A stretch of DNA of 31,919 nt, from NCBI GenBank assembly GCA_964460845.1, contig CAYWRZ010000024.1, positions 1 to 31,919 of the forward strand. The letters are read 5' to 3'. Origin of the DNA: CAYWRZ01 sp964460845. GTDB lineage: Bacteria > Bacteroidota > Bacteroidia > Flavobacteriales_D > UBA2798. A model generated the notes under the pieces. It was not told where the DNA came from. It saw only the letters and a list, made by a program, of their open reading frames with translations, and did no database searches. The stretch's first letter is position 1. Every line of letters begins with the position of its first letter. Of this stretch, positions 1 through 6,816 are shown piece by piece. Both the position numbers and the translations under genes were made by a program.

Positions 1-32
1 GAAGGTTTCAGGTTTGAATCCTGACGGGGTCA
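1..32 (+). tRNA. 3' end of a tRNA gene, cut by window edge
   Basis: A T-arm can be folded: stem TCAGG (8-12), loop TTTGAAT (13-19), stem CCTGA (20-24). It is followed by an acceptor 3' strand CGGGGTC (25-31) and discriminator A32; CCA is not encoded. The 5' acceptor strand, which should read GACCCCG, and the anticodon lie before the window, so the isotype cannot be given. Oddity: the third T-loop base (tRNA position 56) is T where C is almost universal, so this may be a decayed or hybrid copy rather than a working tRNA. The same tail recurs at 343-397. Confidence 0.5.
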
Positions 33-44
33 CGAAAGGAATCC
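1..44 (+). repeat. Direct repeat copy 1: tRNA tail plus flank
   Basis: These 44 bases recur at 343-397. The two copies are identical over the first 11 bases and the last 30 bases. They differ only where GTT (12-14) is replaced by a 14-bp palindrome in copy 2. The repeat runs past the tRNA end into the first bases of the terminator stem, so the duplicated unit is not simply the tRNA. The two copies bracket a GIY-YIG nuclease gene. Confidence 0.85.
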
Positions 45-73
45 CGACGTATTAACGTCGGGATTTTTGTTTT
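41..73 (+). terminator. Rho-independent terminator after the tRNA
   Basis: A perfect 10-bp stem, ATCCCGACGT (41-50) with ACGTCGGGAT (55-64), closes a 4-base loop (ATTA). It runs into a T-rich tract ending near 73. It lies 9 bases after the tRNA end and 3 bases before the GIY-YIG start codon, so that gene is either read by leak-through or has little independent transcription. Confidence 0.8.
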
Positions 74-76
74 AGG

Positions 77-370
77 ATGCCCTATTACTCTTACATATTA
101 CTTTCGTTAAAGAGTGGTGTTCTTTATAAAGGCAGCACGATGGATATTGAGCGGCGCTTACAGGAGCATAATGCCGGGCTTTCTAATTATACGTCAAAAC
201 ATATTCCCTGGGAGCTTGTGTTTTTTGAGGAGTTTTCTACAAGAACAGAAGCGCTTGAAAGAGAAAAGTGGTACAAAACTGGGGCGGGTAGGGATTGGAT
301 AAAAAAACAGATTAATGAATACTATATTTCAAGAATGGGTCAGAAGGTTTCAGTCCGCCGCGGCGGATGA
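77..370 (+). CDS. GIY-YIG nuclease-superfamily small protein
   Basis: A 97-residue protein of the small stand-alone GIY-YIG (UPF0213/YhbQ-like) family, whose members are presumed to be structure-specific DNA endonucleases. The N-terminus carries the paired strands (YSYIL at 4-8 and LYKGS at 16-20, the latter replacing YIG). The conserved arginine region RRLQEHN (26-32) and the family block EREKWYKTGAGRDWIK (61-76) follow. The core ends near residue 85. The last ten residues (from GQKV) are read from the second copy of the tRNA tail plus a palindrome, and the stop codon lies at the palindrome edge. The ATG at 77 follows a terminator by 3 bases and has no good ribosome-binding site. The neighbouring tRNA tail duplication suggests a mobile or site-associated cassette. 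The family call is firm; the biological role is not. Confidence 0.85.
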   Translation: MPYYSYILLSLKSGVLYKGSTMDIERRLQEHNAGLSNYTSKHIPWELVFFEEFSTRTEALEREKWYKTGAGRDWIKKQINEYYISRMGQKVSVRRGG

Positions 371-397
371 ATCCTGACGGGGTCACGAAAGGAATCC
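343..397 (+). repeat. Direct repeat copy 2: interrupted tRNA tail
   Basis: This second copy of the 1-44 repeat begins inside the 3' end of the GIY-YIG gene. Bases 343-353 and 368-397 match copy 1 exactly. The three T-loop bases between them are replaced by the palindrome at 354-367. The upstream part of the tRNA is missing, so it cannot be a functional tRNA. Confidence 0.85.
354..367. repeat. 14-bp perfect palindrome (REP-like)
   Basis: TCCGCCGCGGCGGA is its own reverse complement. It sits exactly where GTT of the T-loop stands in copy 1 and encodes the last residues of the GIY-YIG protein. It is much richer in G+C than its surroundings and I see no other copy in the window. It resembles a repetitive extragenic palindrome in form, but that naming is inference. 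Confidence 0.75.
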
Positions 398-430
398 GGT
401 TTGCTTTAAGCAAACCGGGTTTTTTATTTT
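396..430 (+). terminator. Terminator after the GIY-YIG gene
   Basis: A 9-bp stem, CCGGTTTGC (396-404) with GCAAACCGG (410-418), and loop TTTAA are followed by a T-rich run to 430. It holds the same place after repeat copy 2 as the 41-73 terminator holds after copy 1. Its stem sequence differs after the shared first bases. Confidence 0.8.
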
Positions 431-939
431 GTGAGCGTTGAGAGTCGGGTTTCAAAAGCTGACGAAATAAAAAACCGGGCAGGCAAAGCCTGCGGGTTCT
501 ATGCTCGGATTGAACAATTCGAAGAGGATGAAGGGAGGTAATCCTGACGAATTTTTTGTTATTATATATCTAACATATTTTTCAACGATGTTAGAAAATG
601 AGGTGCTTTTCGTGTTTTTGATTTGATTGAAAAAGTTGCACGGAAAAAGCACAGAAACCCCTTTGGTTTTTTAAATGTAACTTGCTTATAAACAAGTGTA
701 AACGCGTGTTTCTTATTCGGTAAAGTACTCTGATATTGTAAATAAATGATAATAGATGGATTAACTGTTTTATAAATCAAGGATAAAAAGGAGAATAACG
801 GATAAATAACTTGGCGAAAAGTTTTACTGGTACGAAGTAATAATAAGAACAACAACAACAATAACAATAACACAGACGAGAGTAATAGCTATTTTGACGG
901 GCTGCCTATATTATATTAAAACATTAAAATTTATATAAA
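431..939. other. A+T-rich spacer without a supported gene
   Basis: No convincing coding region. It contains a hairpin GCAGGC-AAA-GCCTGC (479-493) next to an A-run that would be a T-run on the minus strand. It also has a short inverted repeat CTAACAT/ATGTTAG (570-594), a faint third copy of the tRNA-tail repeat (530-549) and a simple-sequence stretch of AAC/AAT triplets (about 847-872). Minus-strand ORFs here are leucine/phenylalanine low-complexity readings of that A+T-rich sequence. Confidence 0.6.
530..549 (+). other. Possible degenerate third copy of tRNA-tail repeat
   Basis: The bases GAAGGGAGGT followed by AATCCTGACG align with GAAGG...TGAATCCTGACGG of the 1-44 repeat, with a gap in the T-arm. 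The exact match is only ten bases (540-549), so chance is possible. Its position downstream of two clear copies is what makes it suggestive. Confidence 0.3.
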
Positions 940-1704
940 ATGACAAATGAGAAATTAATACCAATCATTATTTCAGGTTGTGCTTTTGTTGTATCTGTAG
1001 TAGTTGCGTTTATTACAACAAAAAGGACTAAAAGATTTAATACTAGCGACTTTAAATTAAGTCAAAAAGTAAAGGATGAAACCCTTGAGTTATTAGCAGT
1101 ATTAAGAGCGTTGCAATTAAAAGCTCTTAATAGTACTCAAGGATATACGGATATTACCATTACTAAAGAAAAAGATAAAATAAATGCGTTTTTACATAGT
1201 TCTACAGCCTTTGCTTATTATGTATGGGTAGGGAAACGTAGTAAAGATAGTGGTAAGGATCCAGAAGATTGGAGAGTGTTCTTTCTCGAACTCTCACAGA
1301 TCCTTAATATTGATGATGTTTATAGTGCAGGGTGTCTTGCCGCTGATTTAGAAGTCTTTTTTGACACATTAACCGAAAATGATTTTATTCAAATAACATC
1401 GTATTTAGAAAATGTTCCAAAGGGACTATCTAAATTTAAAAATAGTCGACAATACGATACCGCAATAAAAGCTTTTGTTGATTTGTCTTATGAAAGAAAA
1501 ATTGAACGAGAGTTGTTTCCAAGAAAACTAAAACATCTTAAAAACAAAGGGATAATAGATCCCAATATTGACCTGTTTTTAGCCGTTTCTTTAAAAGATA
1601 CTGAATTGGTTAAAAATGCTTTAGAAAAAGGTGCTGATCCAACAATGACTGACACTCAATTAATCAACCAATATAAAAAAGAACTATCTGACTTTGAATT
1701 ATAA
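940..1704 (+). CDS. Hypothetical membrane-anchored protein, ankyrin-like C-terminus
   Basis: A 254-residue protein I do not recognise. One hydrophobic segment (about residues 6-25) is followed by KRTKR, which by the positive-inside rule suggests a short external N-terminus and a cytoplasmic body. The body (30-200) is helical and charged with no catalytic motif that I can see. Near the C-terminus, residues about 205-235 (IDLFLAVSLKDTELVKNALEKG, then ADP) fit a single ankyrin repeat. Codon use is strongly A/T-ending (many AAA, TTA, ATA), unlike the genes from 1883 on, so acquisition by transfer is likely. No Shine-Dalgarno is visible; the leader is very A+T-rich. It is a monocistron by position, with a C/T homopolymer right after the stop. 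Confidence 0.65.
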   Translation: MTNEKLIPIIISGCAFVVSVVVAFITTKRTKRFNTSDFKLSQKVKDETLELLAVLRALQLKALNSTQGYTDITITKEKDKINAFLHSSTAFAYYVWVGKRSKDSGKDPEDWRVFFLELSQILNIDDVYSAGCLAADLEVFFDTLTENDFIQITSYLENVPKGLSKFKNSRQYDTAIKAFVDLSYERKIERELFPRKLKHLKNKGIIDPNIDLFLAVSLKDTELVKNALEKGADPTMTDTQLINQYKKELSDFEL

Positions 1705-1710
1705 AAAACA

Positions 1711-1727
1711 CCCCCCCCCCTTTTTTT
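1711..1727. repeat. Homopolymer pair C10 then T7
   Basis: Seven bases after the stop codon of the preceding gene come ten C and then seven T. Such tracts slip during replication and are also common assembly-error sites. A different C count would not change the upstream reading frame because the stop precedes the tract. Confidence 0.8.
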
Positions 1728-1882
1728 ACCGCATAATTTTTATTTTACTATCTTTAACGGAGCCAGCTTCCGGTAAGGCATCATGCCCCGGGAGGCTGCT
1801 TTCTATAGAAAGCTTTTGCGGAAGTATCCTCAGAAGCAAGTTTAGGGATAGCGATATAGCATTGAATAATTATTCTTAGTGT

Positions 1883-3334
1883 ATGTCTTTTCATGCCGAA
1901 AAAATAGCGCCGTACAAAAGCGAGGATCCGACTAACCCGCTTGTGCAAAAGAAAAACAATACCCAAGCCGCTTTTCAGTTTCACGACAAGCGTCCCGAAA
2001 TGCAGGTACAGCAAAAACGGCAGCAAGCAATCACCAATAGCCTCCACCTCCGGCAACGCGACCCTTTTCAACTTAGCCAAACGAATTATTCTGTTCCGCC
2101 GCAAGTGCAGCCCGTTCAAAAAAAAGAAAACCGCACCGGGTTACCCGATCACCTCAAATCCGGAATTGAAAACCTCTCTGGCTATTCGATGGACGATGTA
2201 AAGGTGCATTACAACTCCGACAAGCCCGCACAATTAAATGCCCATGCTTACGCGCAGGGAACCGATATTCACCTTGCTTCGGGACAGGAAAAGCATTTGC
2301 CGCACGAAGCCTGGCACGTGGTGCAGCAGAAGGAGGGACGCGTAAAACCCACTTTGCAGATGAAAGGGAGGGTAAATGTGAACGACGATGCCGGATTGGA
2401 AAAAGAGGCCGATGTGATGGGAGATAGAGCCCTCGCTACCGGCAGACAGTCTGGCCTGACCCATCAGCTTGCTGAAAATACCACCGCACCTGCGCTTTCC
2501 ACTTCTCATCACGAGGTGGTGCAACGGGTAGGGGCCCTTGCGCTGTTAGGAGGCGCAGCAGCTTTTGCCTATTTCGGATACAAAGTAAGGGAATGGTGGA
2601 TGAACTGGAGGAATCTGCCTGACGGAGCCTTTGCCCGGAATGACAAATCCTTAACATTGGTGACGCAGAACGAAATAACGACCCTCTTGGACGGTGCCGC
2701 CCAGGACGGCCTTTTACCCGAAGACCTGCACCGTGGCTTATTAGCGACGGCCACCGAATTGATAAACCGTGGTTTGTTGTTGTGGACAGGAACCGGCTTG
2801 CCACATGCCGAAGTAATTGTCAAAGATCATCGCGCGGGCAAGTACAGGGTCAACATTGTGGTGGTGATTCCCAAAACGACGAAACCTGAGCTTAGAGAAC
2901 TCGAAATGACCGACTCTTTTGAGCGCGGACAGGCGATACACGAGCTGATTCATGCTTTTGAAGCAGTAAGTAAAATTGGAGGGCCTCAGAATTTAGGAGA
3001 AGAGGTGGATGAAGTAAAAGAAAACGATCAGGTATTGGTCGGAAATCAATTACAATGGAGCAGAATTTCTGAAAGTCAGAGCACCGTTTATCTCAAAGAA
3101 CTAAAAGAACTGTTCGAGAAGGACGTGAGGAATGTGGAGGGAGTAGAATGGGGATATTATTTGGAACGATTAAACTATGGCCTTTCCAATCGTCATGAAT
3201 TCCCCACGGTAATCTCACAAATTGTACACGACATTCACGGTTTGGGTGCGCAGGAAAAATTACAAAATACCCAATTCTATAAACGGCTGATAGAAATCCG
3301 AGATCTCGTGGTCGCCTCTGCCGTAAACGGATAA
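1883..3334 (+). CDS. DUF4157 (eCIS-core) protein with second HExxH domain
   Basis: A 483-residue protein. Residues 1-80 are a Gln/Lys-rich, probably disordered leader. Residues about 86-185 match the DUF4157 (eCIS core) domain: GLPDHLKSGIENLSGYSMDD at 86, DVKVHYN, the zinc-type motif HEAWH (141-145) in LPHEAWHVVQQKEG, and LEKEADVMG (172-180), which may give a third ligand. A hydrophobic Gly/Ala stretch (about 216-232) follows. The unrecognised C-terminal region (about 235-483) has its own HELIH (353-357) in AIHELIHAFEAV, with acidic candidates downstream (GEEVDE 372-377; RHEF 437-440). DUF4157 proteins are linked to extracellular contractile injection systems and toxin delivery, so this may be a metallopeptidase effector. 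No eCIS structural gene is in the window. The start at 1883 has no Shine-Dalgarno; no earlier in-frame ATG is favoured. Confidence 0.75.
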   Translation: MSFHAEKIAPYKSEDPTNPLVQKKNNTQAAFQFHDKRPEMQVQQKRQQAITNSLHLRQRDPFQLSQTNYSVPPQVQPVQKKENRTGLPDHLKSGIENLSGYSMDDVKVHYNSDKPAQLNAHAYAQGTDIHLASGQEKHLPHEAWHVVQQKEGRVKPTLQMKGRVNVNDDAGLEKEADVMGDRALATGRQSGLTHQLAENTTAPALSTSHHEVVQRVGALALLGGAAAFAYFGYKVREWWMNWRNLPDGAFARNDKSLTLVTQNEITTLLDGAAQDGLLPEDLHRGLLATATELINRGLLLWTGTGLPHAEVIVKDHRAGKYRVNIVVVIPKTTKPELRELEMTDSFERGQAIHELIHAFEAVSKIGGPQNLGEEVDEVKENDQVLVGNQLQWSRISESQSTVYLKELKELFEKDVRNVEGVEWGYYLERLNYGLSNRHEFPTVISQIVHDIHGLGAQEKLQNTQFYKRLIEIRDLVVASAVNG

Positions 3335-3391
3335 AAGCATCTAAAAGAGGTGCTTGACGCAGAAACCCGTGTTTTTTGTGAAATAGCTTGG

Positions 3392-3407
3392 CAAAGCGAT
3401 CGCTTTG
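3392..3407. repeat. 16-bp perfect palindrome in intergenic spacer
   Basis: CAAAGCGATCGCTTTG is fully self-complementary. It lies 58 bases after the DUF4157 gene and about 200 bases before the YCII gene. No T-run follows, so it is not a standard terminator. It could be an operator or a chance site. Confidence 0.5.
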
Positions 3408-3608
3408 GAAAAACCGGGATGTGCCTTTCCCTTGATTTTCTGTGCCATAAAAAGGCTTTGCAAAAAAAAGAAGCGGAAATTTACCGCCCTGTACTATCCC
3501 TTTTGTACCTATCTTAAAAAAAATCTTCCGTTTTTTGTCCCGAAACGCCACACACAATGGTTAAGGGTAAGGTACTTTATTTATACACGCCTTAAAACAA
3601 CACAAGCC

Positions 3609-3947
3609 ATGAAAGAATTTTTGATGCTTATCCGCGAACATCCAGGCCAAACACAAGTGTCGGTCGAGGCCATGCAGGCAGAGATTGAAGCACACCTGCG
3701 CTGGGTCGAAACGCTGGTCGAAAAGGGACATTTTAAAGCCGGAAATCCGCTCGACACCGAAGGACTCGTACTCCACGGCGACCGCATTACCGATGGACCC
3801 TTTATCGAAACCAAAGAATGTGTAAGCGGGTATTATTTTCTGCTTGCCGAATCGCTGGCACAAGCCGCCGAGCTGGCCAAAGACTGCCCCAGCTTACAGT
3901 ACGGCGCTACCCTCGAAATAAGACCTGTGCTCGATACGGATGAATAA
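3609..3947 (+). CDS. YCII/DGPF-domain protein, ECF42 partner
   Basis: A 112-residue YCII-family protein with the DGPF signature (DGPFIETKE, residues 62-70) and the usual preceding block HLRWVETLVEKGHFKAGNPL. DGPF proteins are encoded beside ECF42 sigma factors in many bacteria; their reaction is unknown. The reading frame is open for another 68 codons upstream, but that part is unlike the family and runs through non-coding-looking sequence, so the ATG at 3609 is chosen; it gives the normal family length. The stop codon overlaps the sigma factor start by 8 bases, which implies translational coupling. Confidence 0.88.
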   Translation: MKEFLMLIREHPGQTQVSVEAMQAEIEAHLRWVETLVEKGHFKAGNPLDTEGLVLHGDRITDGPFIETKECVSGYYFLLAESLAQAAELAKDCPSLQYGATLEIRPVLDTDE

Positions 3948-5205
3948 ATCTGCCTCGCAAGACATACACCTGCTTACAGGCCATCTTTTCAGGGAATACC
4001 ACGGAAAGATGGTCTCTTCTTTAACCCGGAAATACGGCTATCACGAGCTCGACAATTGCCGCGATGCTGTGCAGGAAGCTTTTGAAGCGGCGCTGCTTAG
4101 CTGGAAATTTAAAGGCATTCCCCCTCAGGCCCTGGCATGGTTGCTCAAAGTGGCCCGCAACAAGCTGCTTCACAAAATCAAACGGGAAGCAACGGGCAAT
4201 ACGCACCTGCGGAGTTTTCAAAAAGAAGCCGAACCCGGCTTATTAGCCGAAGAAGAGCTGGAAGAAAGCCAGCTCCGGCTCTTGCTTTTCTTTTCCCGGA
4301 TCGCACTTTCCGAGCGCAACAAGCTGATAGTTTGTCTTCATTTTTTAGGCGGTTTCGGCTATGCCGAAATTGGCAGCGCATTACTGCTTCGCACCGAAAC
4401 GGTCAAAAAGGTGATTGCCCGAAGCAGCGCACAAATCAGGGAATTTGCCTTGAACTATGAAAACTTTACCCCCGAAATACCGAAAGAGAACACCGCGCTG
4501 CTGCTGCGGATTATTTACCTCCTGTTTAACGAAGGCTATAAAACCTCCAAAAAAACAGGAACGATAAGCTACGACCTATGCTACGAAGCTATTCGCCTGG
4601 CTAAGCTGATGCTGCACACCGGCTGCACAAGCCCCGACCTTTACGCTCTGCTGGCGCTGATGTTTTTTAATAGCTCCCGTTTTCCCGCCCGAATCGGAAC
4701 CGAAGGCTGGATACCGCTCGAAGAGCAGGACCGCAGCCTGTGGAATAAATCGCTTATTGCAGAAGGATTACATTACCTGAAAGTATCGAAAAACGAATCG
4801 TCACAATTGAGTAGCTATTACCTCGAAGCGCTCATTTCTTCTGTGCATTGCAGCGCTCCGACCTATGCTTCTACCGATTGGAAAACTCTGGTGTATCTCT
4901 ATCGACAATGGGAAAGGCTGAGTCCGGGATCCATTGCCATTAGCCTGAATCGCATCGTTGCGCAAAGCAATATAGGTAATAGTAGAGACTGCATTGCGGA
5001 GATAGAAAGCCTCTGCAATACTGATTTACCTGCCGAGATGTATTTTTCGGTTTATGCCTCTAAAGCCCATCTTTACGCCAAACTAAAAGATTGGCCGCAG
5101 GCTCGAGCCTGTTATACGAAGGCGATGACTTATGCCCGTAACGTGACGGATCAAAATTTTATCCGTCGTAAGCTGCAAGCCCTTCCGGGAGAAAGCCCGG
5201 CTTGA
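3940..5205 (+). CDS. ECF42-type RNA polymerase sigma factor with C-terminal extension
   Basis: A 421-residue sigma factor. Region 2 covers about 15-85, with the helix around DAVQEAFEAALLSWKFKGIP and the family phrase AWLLKVARNKLLHKIKRE. Region 4 covers about 125-170, with GFGYAEIGSALLLRTETVKK as the helix-turn-helix. The long C-terminal part is the DUF6596/TPR-like extension typical of ECF42, opening with IIYLLFNEGY (about 189-198) and ending with a TPR-like pair near 360-405. ECF42 factors have no classical anti-sigma factor; the extension is thought to regulate the factor and is needed for function in studied cases. It overlaps the DGPF gene, its usual partner. Target promoters cannot be read here with confidence. 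Confidence 0.9.
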   Translation: MNKSASQDIHLLTGHLFREYHGKMVSSLTRKYGYHELDNCRDAVQEAFEAALLSWKFKGIPPQALAWLLKVARNKLLHKIKREATGNTHLRSFQKEAEPGLLAEEELEESQLRLLLFFSRIALSERNKLIVCLHFLGGFGYAEIGSALLLRTETVKKVIARSSAQIREFALNYENFTPEIPKENTALLLRIIYLLFNEGYKTSKKTGTISYDLCYEAIRLAKLMLHTGCTSPDLYALLALMFFNSSRFPARIGTEGWIPLEEQDRSLWNKSLIAEGLHYLKVSKNESSQLSSYYLEALISSVHCSAPTYASTDWKTLVYLYRQWERLSPGSIAISLNRIVAQSNIGNSRDCIAEIESLCNTDLPAEMYFSVYASKAHLYAKLKDWPQARACYTKAMTYARNVTDQNFIRRKLQALPGESPA

Positions 5206-5263
5206 ACACCTGTGTCCGAAGAATCCTGTACGGAGTTTTTGAGATAAATGTTAATTTTATCCA

Positions 5264-6010
5264 ATGGAGTTTTACGGGCTTATCGCGATAGCCACCCTGC
5301 TGGGTATAACGTTATGCGTAGTGTGGATTTATTTGCGTAAGCTGAGAAGGGAAAAATCGGCGCTTGAAAATCGTTTTCGTGAAATGGAGCTGAAGCTCAA
5401 TTCGGTAGAAATGGAAACGATACGCTACAAGCTCAATCCACACCTGTTTAAGAACACGCTCAACTCGATACAGTCGCACGCTTATCAGACCTACCACGCG
5501 CTTGACAAGCTGGCCAATGTGCTCGATTATATTCTGTATGAAAGTGATCAGCAATTTGTTTCACTCAAAGAAGAGCTCGATTTTGCCCAAAGCCTTATCG
5601 AAATCAACAGGCTTAAGCTGAGTCCGCTGTTTGACCTTCGGGTGAAAATTCAGGCCGATGAGTCGCACCCCCTGTACCATCAGAAGCTCGTAGCACCGCT
5701 TATTACCGTAAACCTGATCGAAAATGCCTTTAAGCACGCCGATTTACAGAGTCAGGATGCCTTTATTTCCATCTTGTTTGAGCTAACCGACAAAGAGTTC
5801 AGGCTGGTCGTGACCAACAAAATCAGTGCAACGCCTGCCCTCAAAAAGGAACGTGGCGGCTTCGGAAAGCAGCATTTTAAAAAACGCCTCGAGCTGGTCT
5901 ATCCCAATTGTTACCGTTTTGAACAGTTTACCCGCGAGGAGGTCTATACCGTACATTTAAAACTTAACCTGCTTGAACACAAAGATCAGATGCTTGCTGC
6001 TGGACGATGA
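5264..6010 (+). CDS. LytS-type sensor histidine kinase
   Basis: A 248-residue His_kinase-family (LytS/YehU-like) protein. One N-terminal membrane segment (about 4-24) is followed by a short coiled stretch (25-50). The phosphoacceptor box is KLNPHLFKNTLNSI, with His60. The ATPase N-box is NLIENAFKHAD (150-160) and a G-box-like GGFGKQHFKKRLELVYP follows. There is no sensory domain beyond the membrane segment, so it may sense through a partner or the membrane itself. Its 3' end overlaps the LytTR regulator by 38 bases in a different frame, showing a cognate pair. It follows the sigma factor by 58 bases on the same strand; a shared transcript is possible. Confidence 0.9.
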   Translation: MEFYGLIAIATLLGITLCVVWIYLRKLRREKSALENRFREMELKLNSVEMETIRYKLNPHLFKNTLNSIQSHAYQTYHALDKLANVLDYILYESDQQFVSLKEELDFAQSLIEINRLKLSPLFDLRVKIQADESHPLYHQKLVAPLITVNLIENAFKHADLQSQDAFISILFELTDKEFRLVVTNKISATPALKKERGGFGKQHFKKRLELVYPNCYRFEQFTREEVYTVHLKLNLLEHKDQMLAAGR

Positions 6011-6692
6011 GCTTCCCGGGCTGACCTATCTGCGTATGATGTGTGAGCAGTTTCCCGAGGTCGAAGTGGTCAAAGCGTTTAACGACCCGCTGCGTTTTCT
6101 CGAAGAAAGCCGTACGATCGCATTTGACCTTTGTATAATCGATATCGAAATGCCGGGAATGAACGGACTGGAAGTAGCCCAATTGCTGCGCAATAAGCCG
6201 GTTATTTTTACTACGGCCTATAAAGAATATGCGGCCGAAGCCTTCGATTTGGAAGCCATCGACTATGTGCGCAAGCCTATACAAAAAGATCGGCTTGAGA
6301 AAGCCTTGCAGAAAGCCGCAATCCGCATACGCGGGCAACAGACCGAAAAAACCTTTGTACAGCTTAACACGAATAAAGGCAAGGCTTTGCTGTTTTTTGA
6401 TCAGTTGCTGCACATTACCACCGCCGCGCACGACAAGCGCGATAAGCTGGCTACGCTGAGCTCGGGCGAGACACTTCTGCTCAAGAATATTTCTTTTGAT
6501 CAGTTGCGTACGCTGTTGCCCTCCGAAGGATTTTGCCGCATCAGTAAAAAAGACCTTATCGCATTGAGTACGGTTCGTTTTTTTTCGCACGATCAGGTGG
6601 TGACTTCCATCCCCGCAGCCGATAAGAGCGAGCTGGTGCTTACCCTGAGCGAAACCTACCGCGAGGAATTTCATCAAAAGCTCGGACGGTAA
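5973..6692 (+). CDS. LytTR-family response regulator
   Basis: A 239-residue regulator. The receiver domain (about 5-120) has the acidic pair D11-D12, phosphoacceptor Asp57 in LCIIDIEMPGMNG, the Thr in VIFTTAYKEYA and the Lys in YVRKPI. The C-terminal region (about 140-239) is a LytTR DNA-binding domain, recognisable from FCRISKKDLIALSTVRFF. It is presumably phosphorylated by the overlapping LytS-type kinase. Targets are unknown; the antiporter gene 124 bases downstream is a candidate by position only. Confidence 0.92.
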   Translation: MNTKIRCLLLDDELPGLTYLRMMCEQFPEVEVVKAFNDPLRFLEESRTIAFDLCIIDIEMPGMNGLEVAQLLRNKPVIFTTAYKEYAAEAFDLEAIDYVRKPIQKDRLEKALQKAAIRIRGQQTEKTFVQLNTNKGKALLFFDQLLHITTAAHDKRDKLATLSSGETLLLKNISFDQLRTLLPSEGFCRISKKDLIALSTVRFFSHDQVVTSIPAADKSELVLTLSETYREEFHQKLGR

Positions 6693-6748
6693 TTCGTTAC
6701 ATTTATTTTCGTTCTTGTTACAAAGCTTTCCGAAATAGGGTGAACCTG

Positions 6749-6779
6749 TTTTTTAAAAGCGTGCCCCGCGTTATTTTTG
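6749..6779 (+). promoter_or_regulatory. Candidate promoter of the antiporter gene
   Basis: TTTT (6749-6752), 19 bases, then TATTTTTG (6772-6779), an exact match to the Bacteroidota -7 consensus TAnnTTTG with a near-match -33 box. It lies 37 bases before the start codon. Confidence 0.45.
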
Positions 6780-6816
6780 CAGCGTTATTTTCGGTCCTTA
6801 TCAATTCGCAACCGGT

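Noticed and set aside
479..493. Hairpin GCAGGC-AAA-GCCTGC as a true minus-strand terminator
   Set aside because: No leftward gene ends there and the stem is only 6 bp; kept only as part of the spacer description.
562..873. 103-residue minus-strand ORF beginning with a poly-Leu run
   Set aside because: It is a reading of AAC/AAT triplets and A+T-rich spacer; low complexity, no start signal, no family.
1694..1879. 61-residue ORF after the ankyrin-like gene
   Set aside because: It begins inside the previous gene, reads through the C10-T7 tract and has no domain.
3536..3546. TGTCCCGAAAC as an ECF42 target promoter before the DGPF gene
   Set aside because: Only the TGTC part resembles the reported ECF42 -35 motif and no convincing -10 follows at the right distance.
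3405..3608. N-terminal extension of the YCII protein
   Set aside because: The extra 68 codons are Lys/Phe-rich, read through spacer, and exceed the family length.
5964..6677. 237-residue minus-strand ORF
   Set aside because: It is antisense to the LytTR regulator, which has all receiver and DNA-binding motifs.
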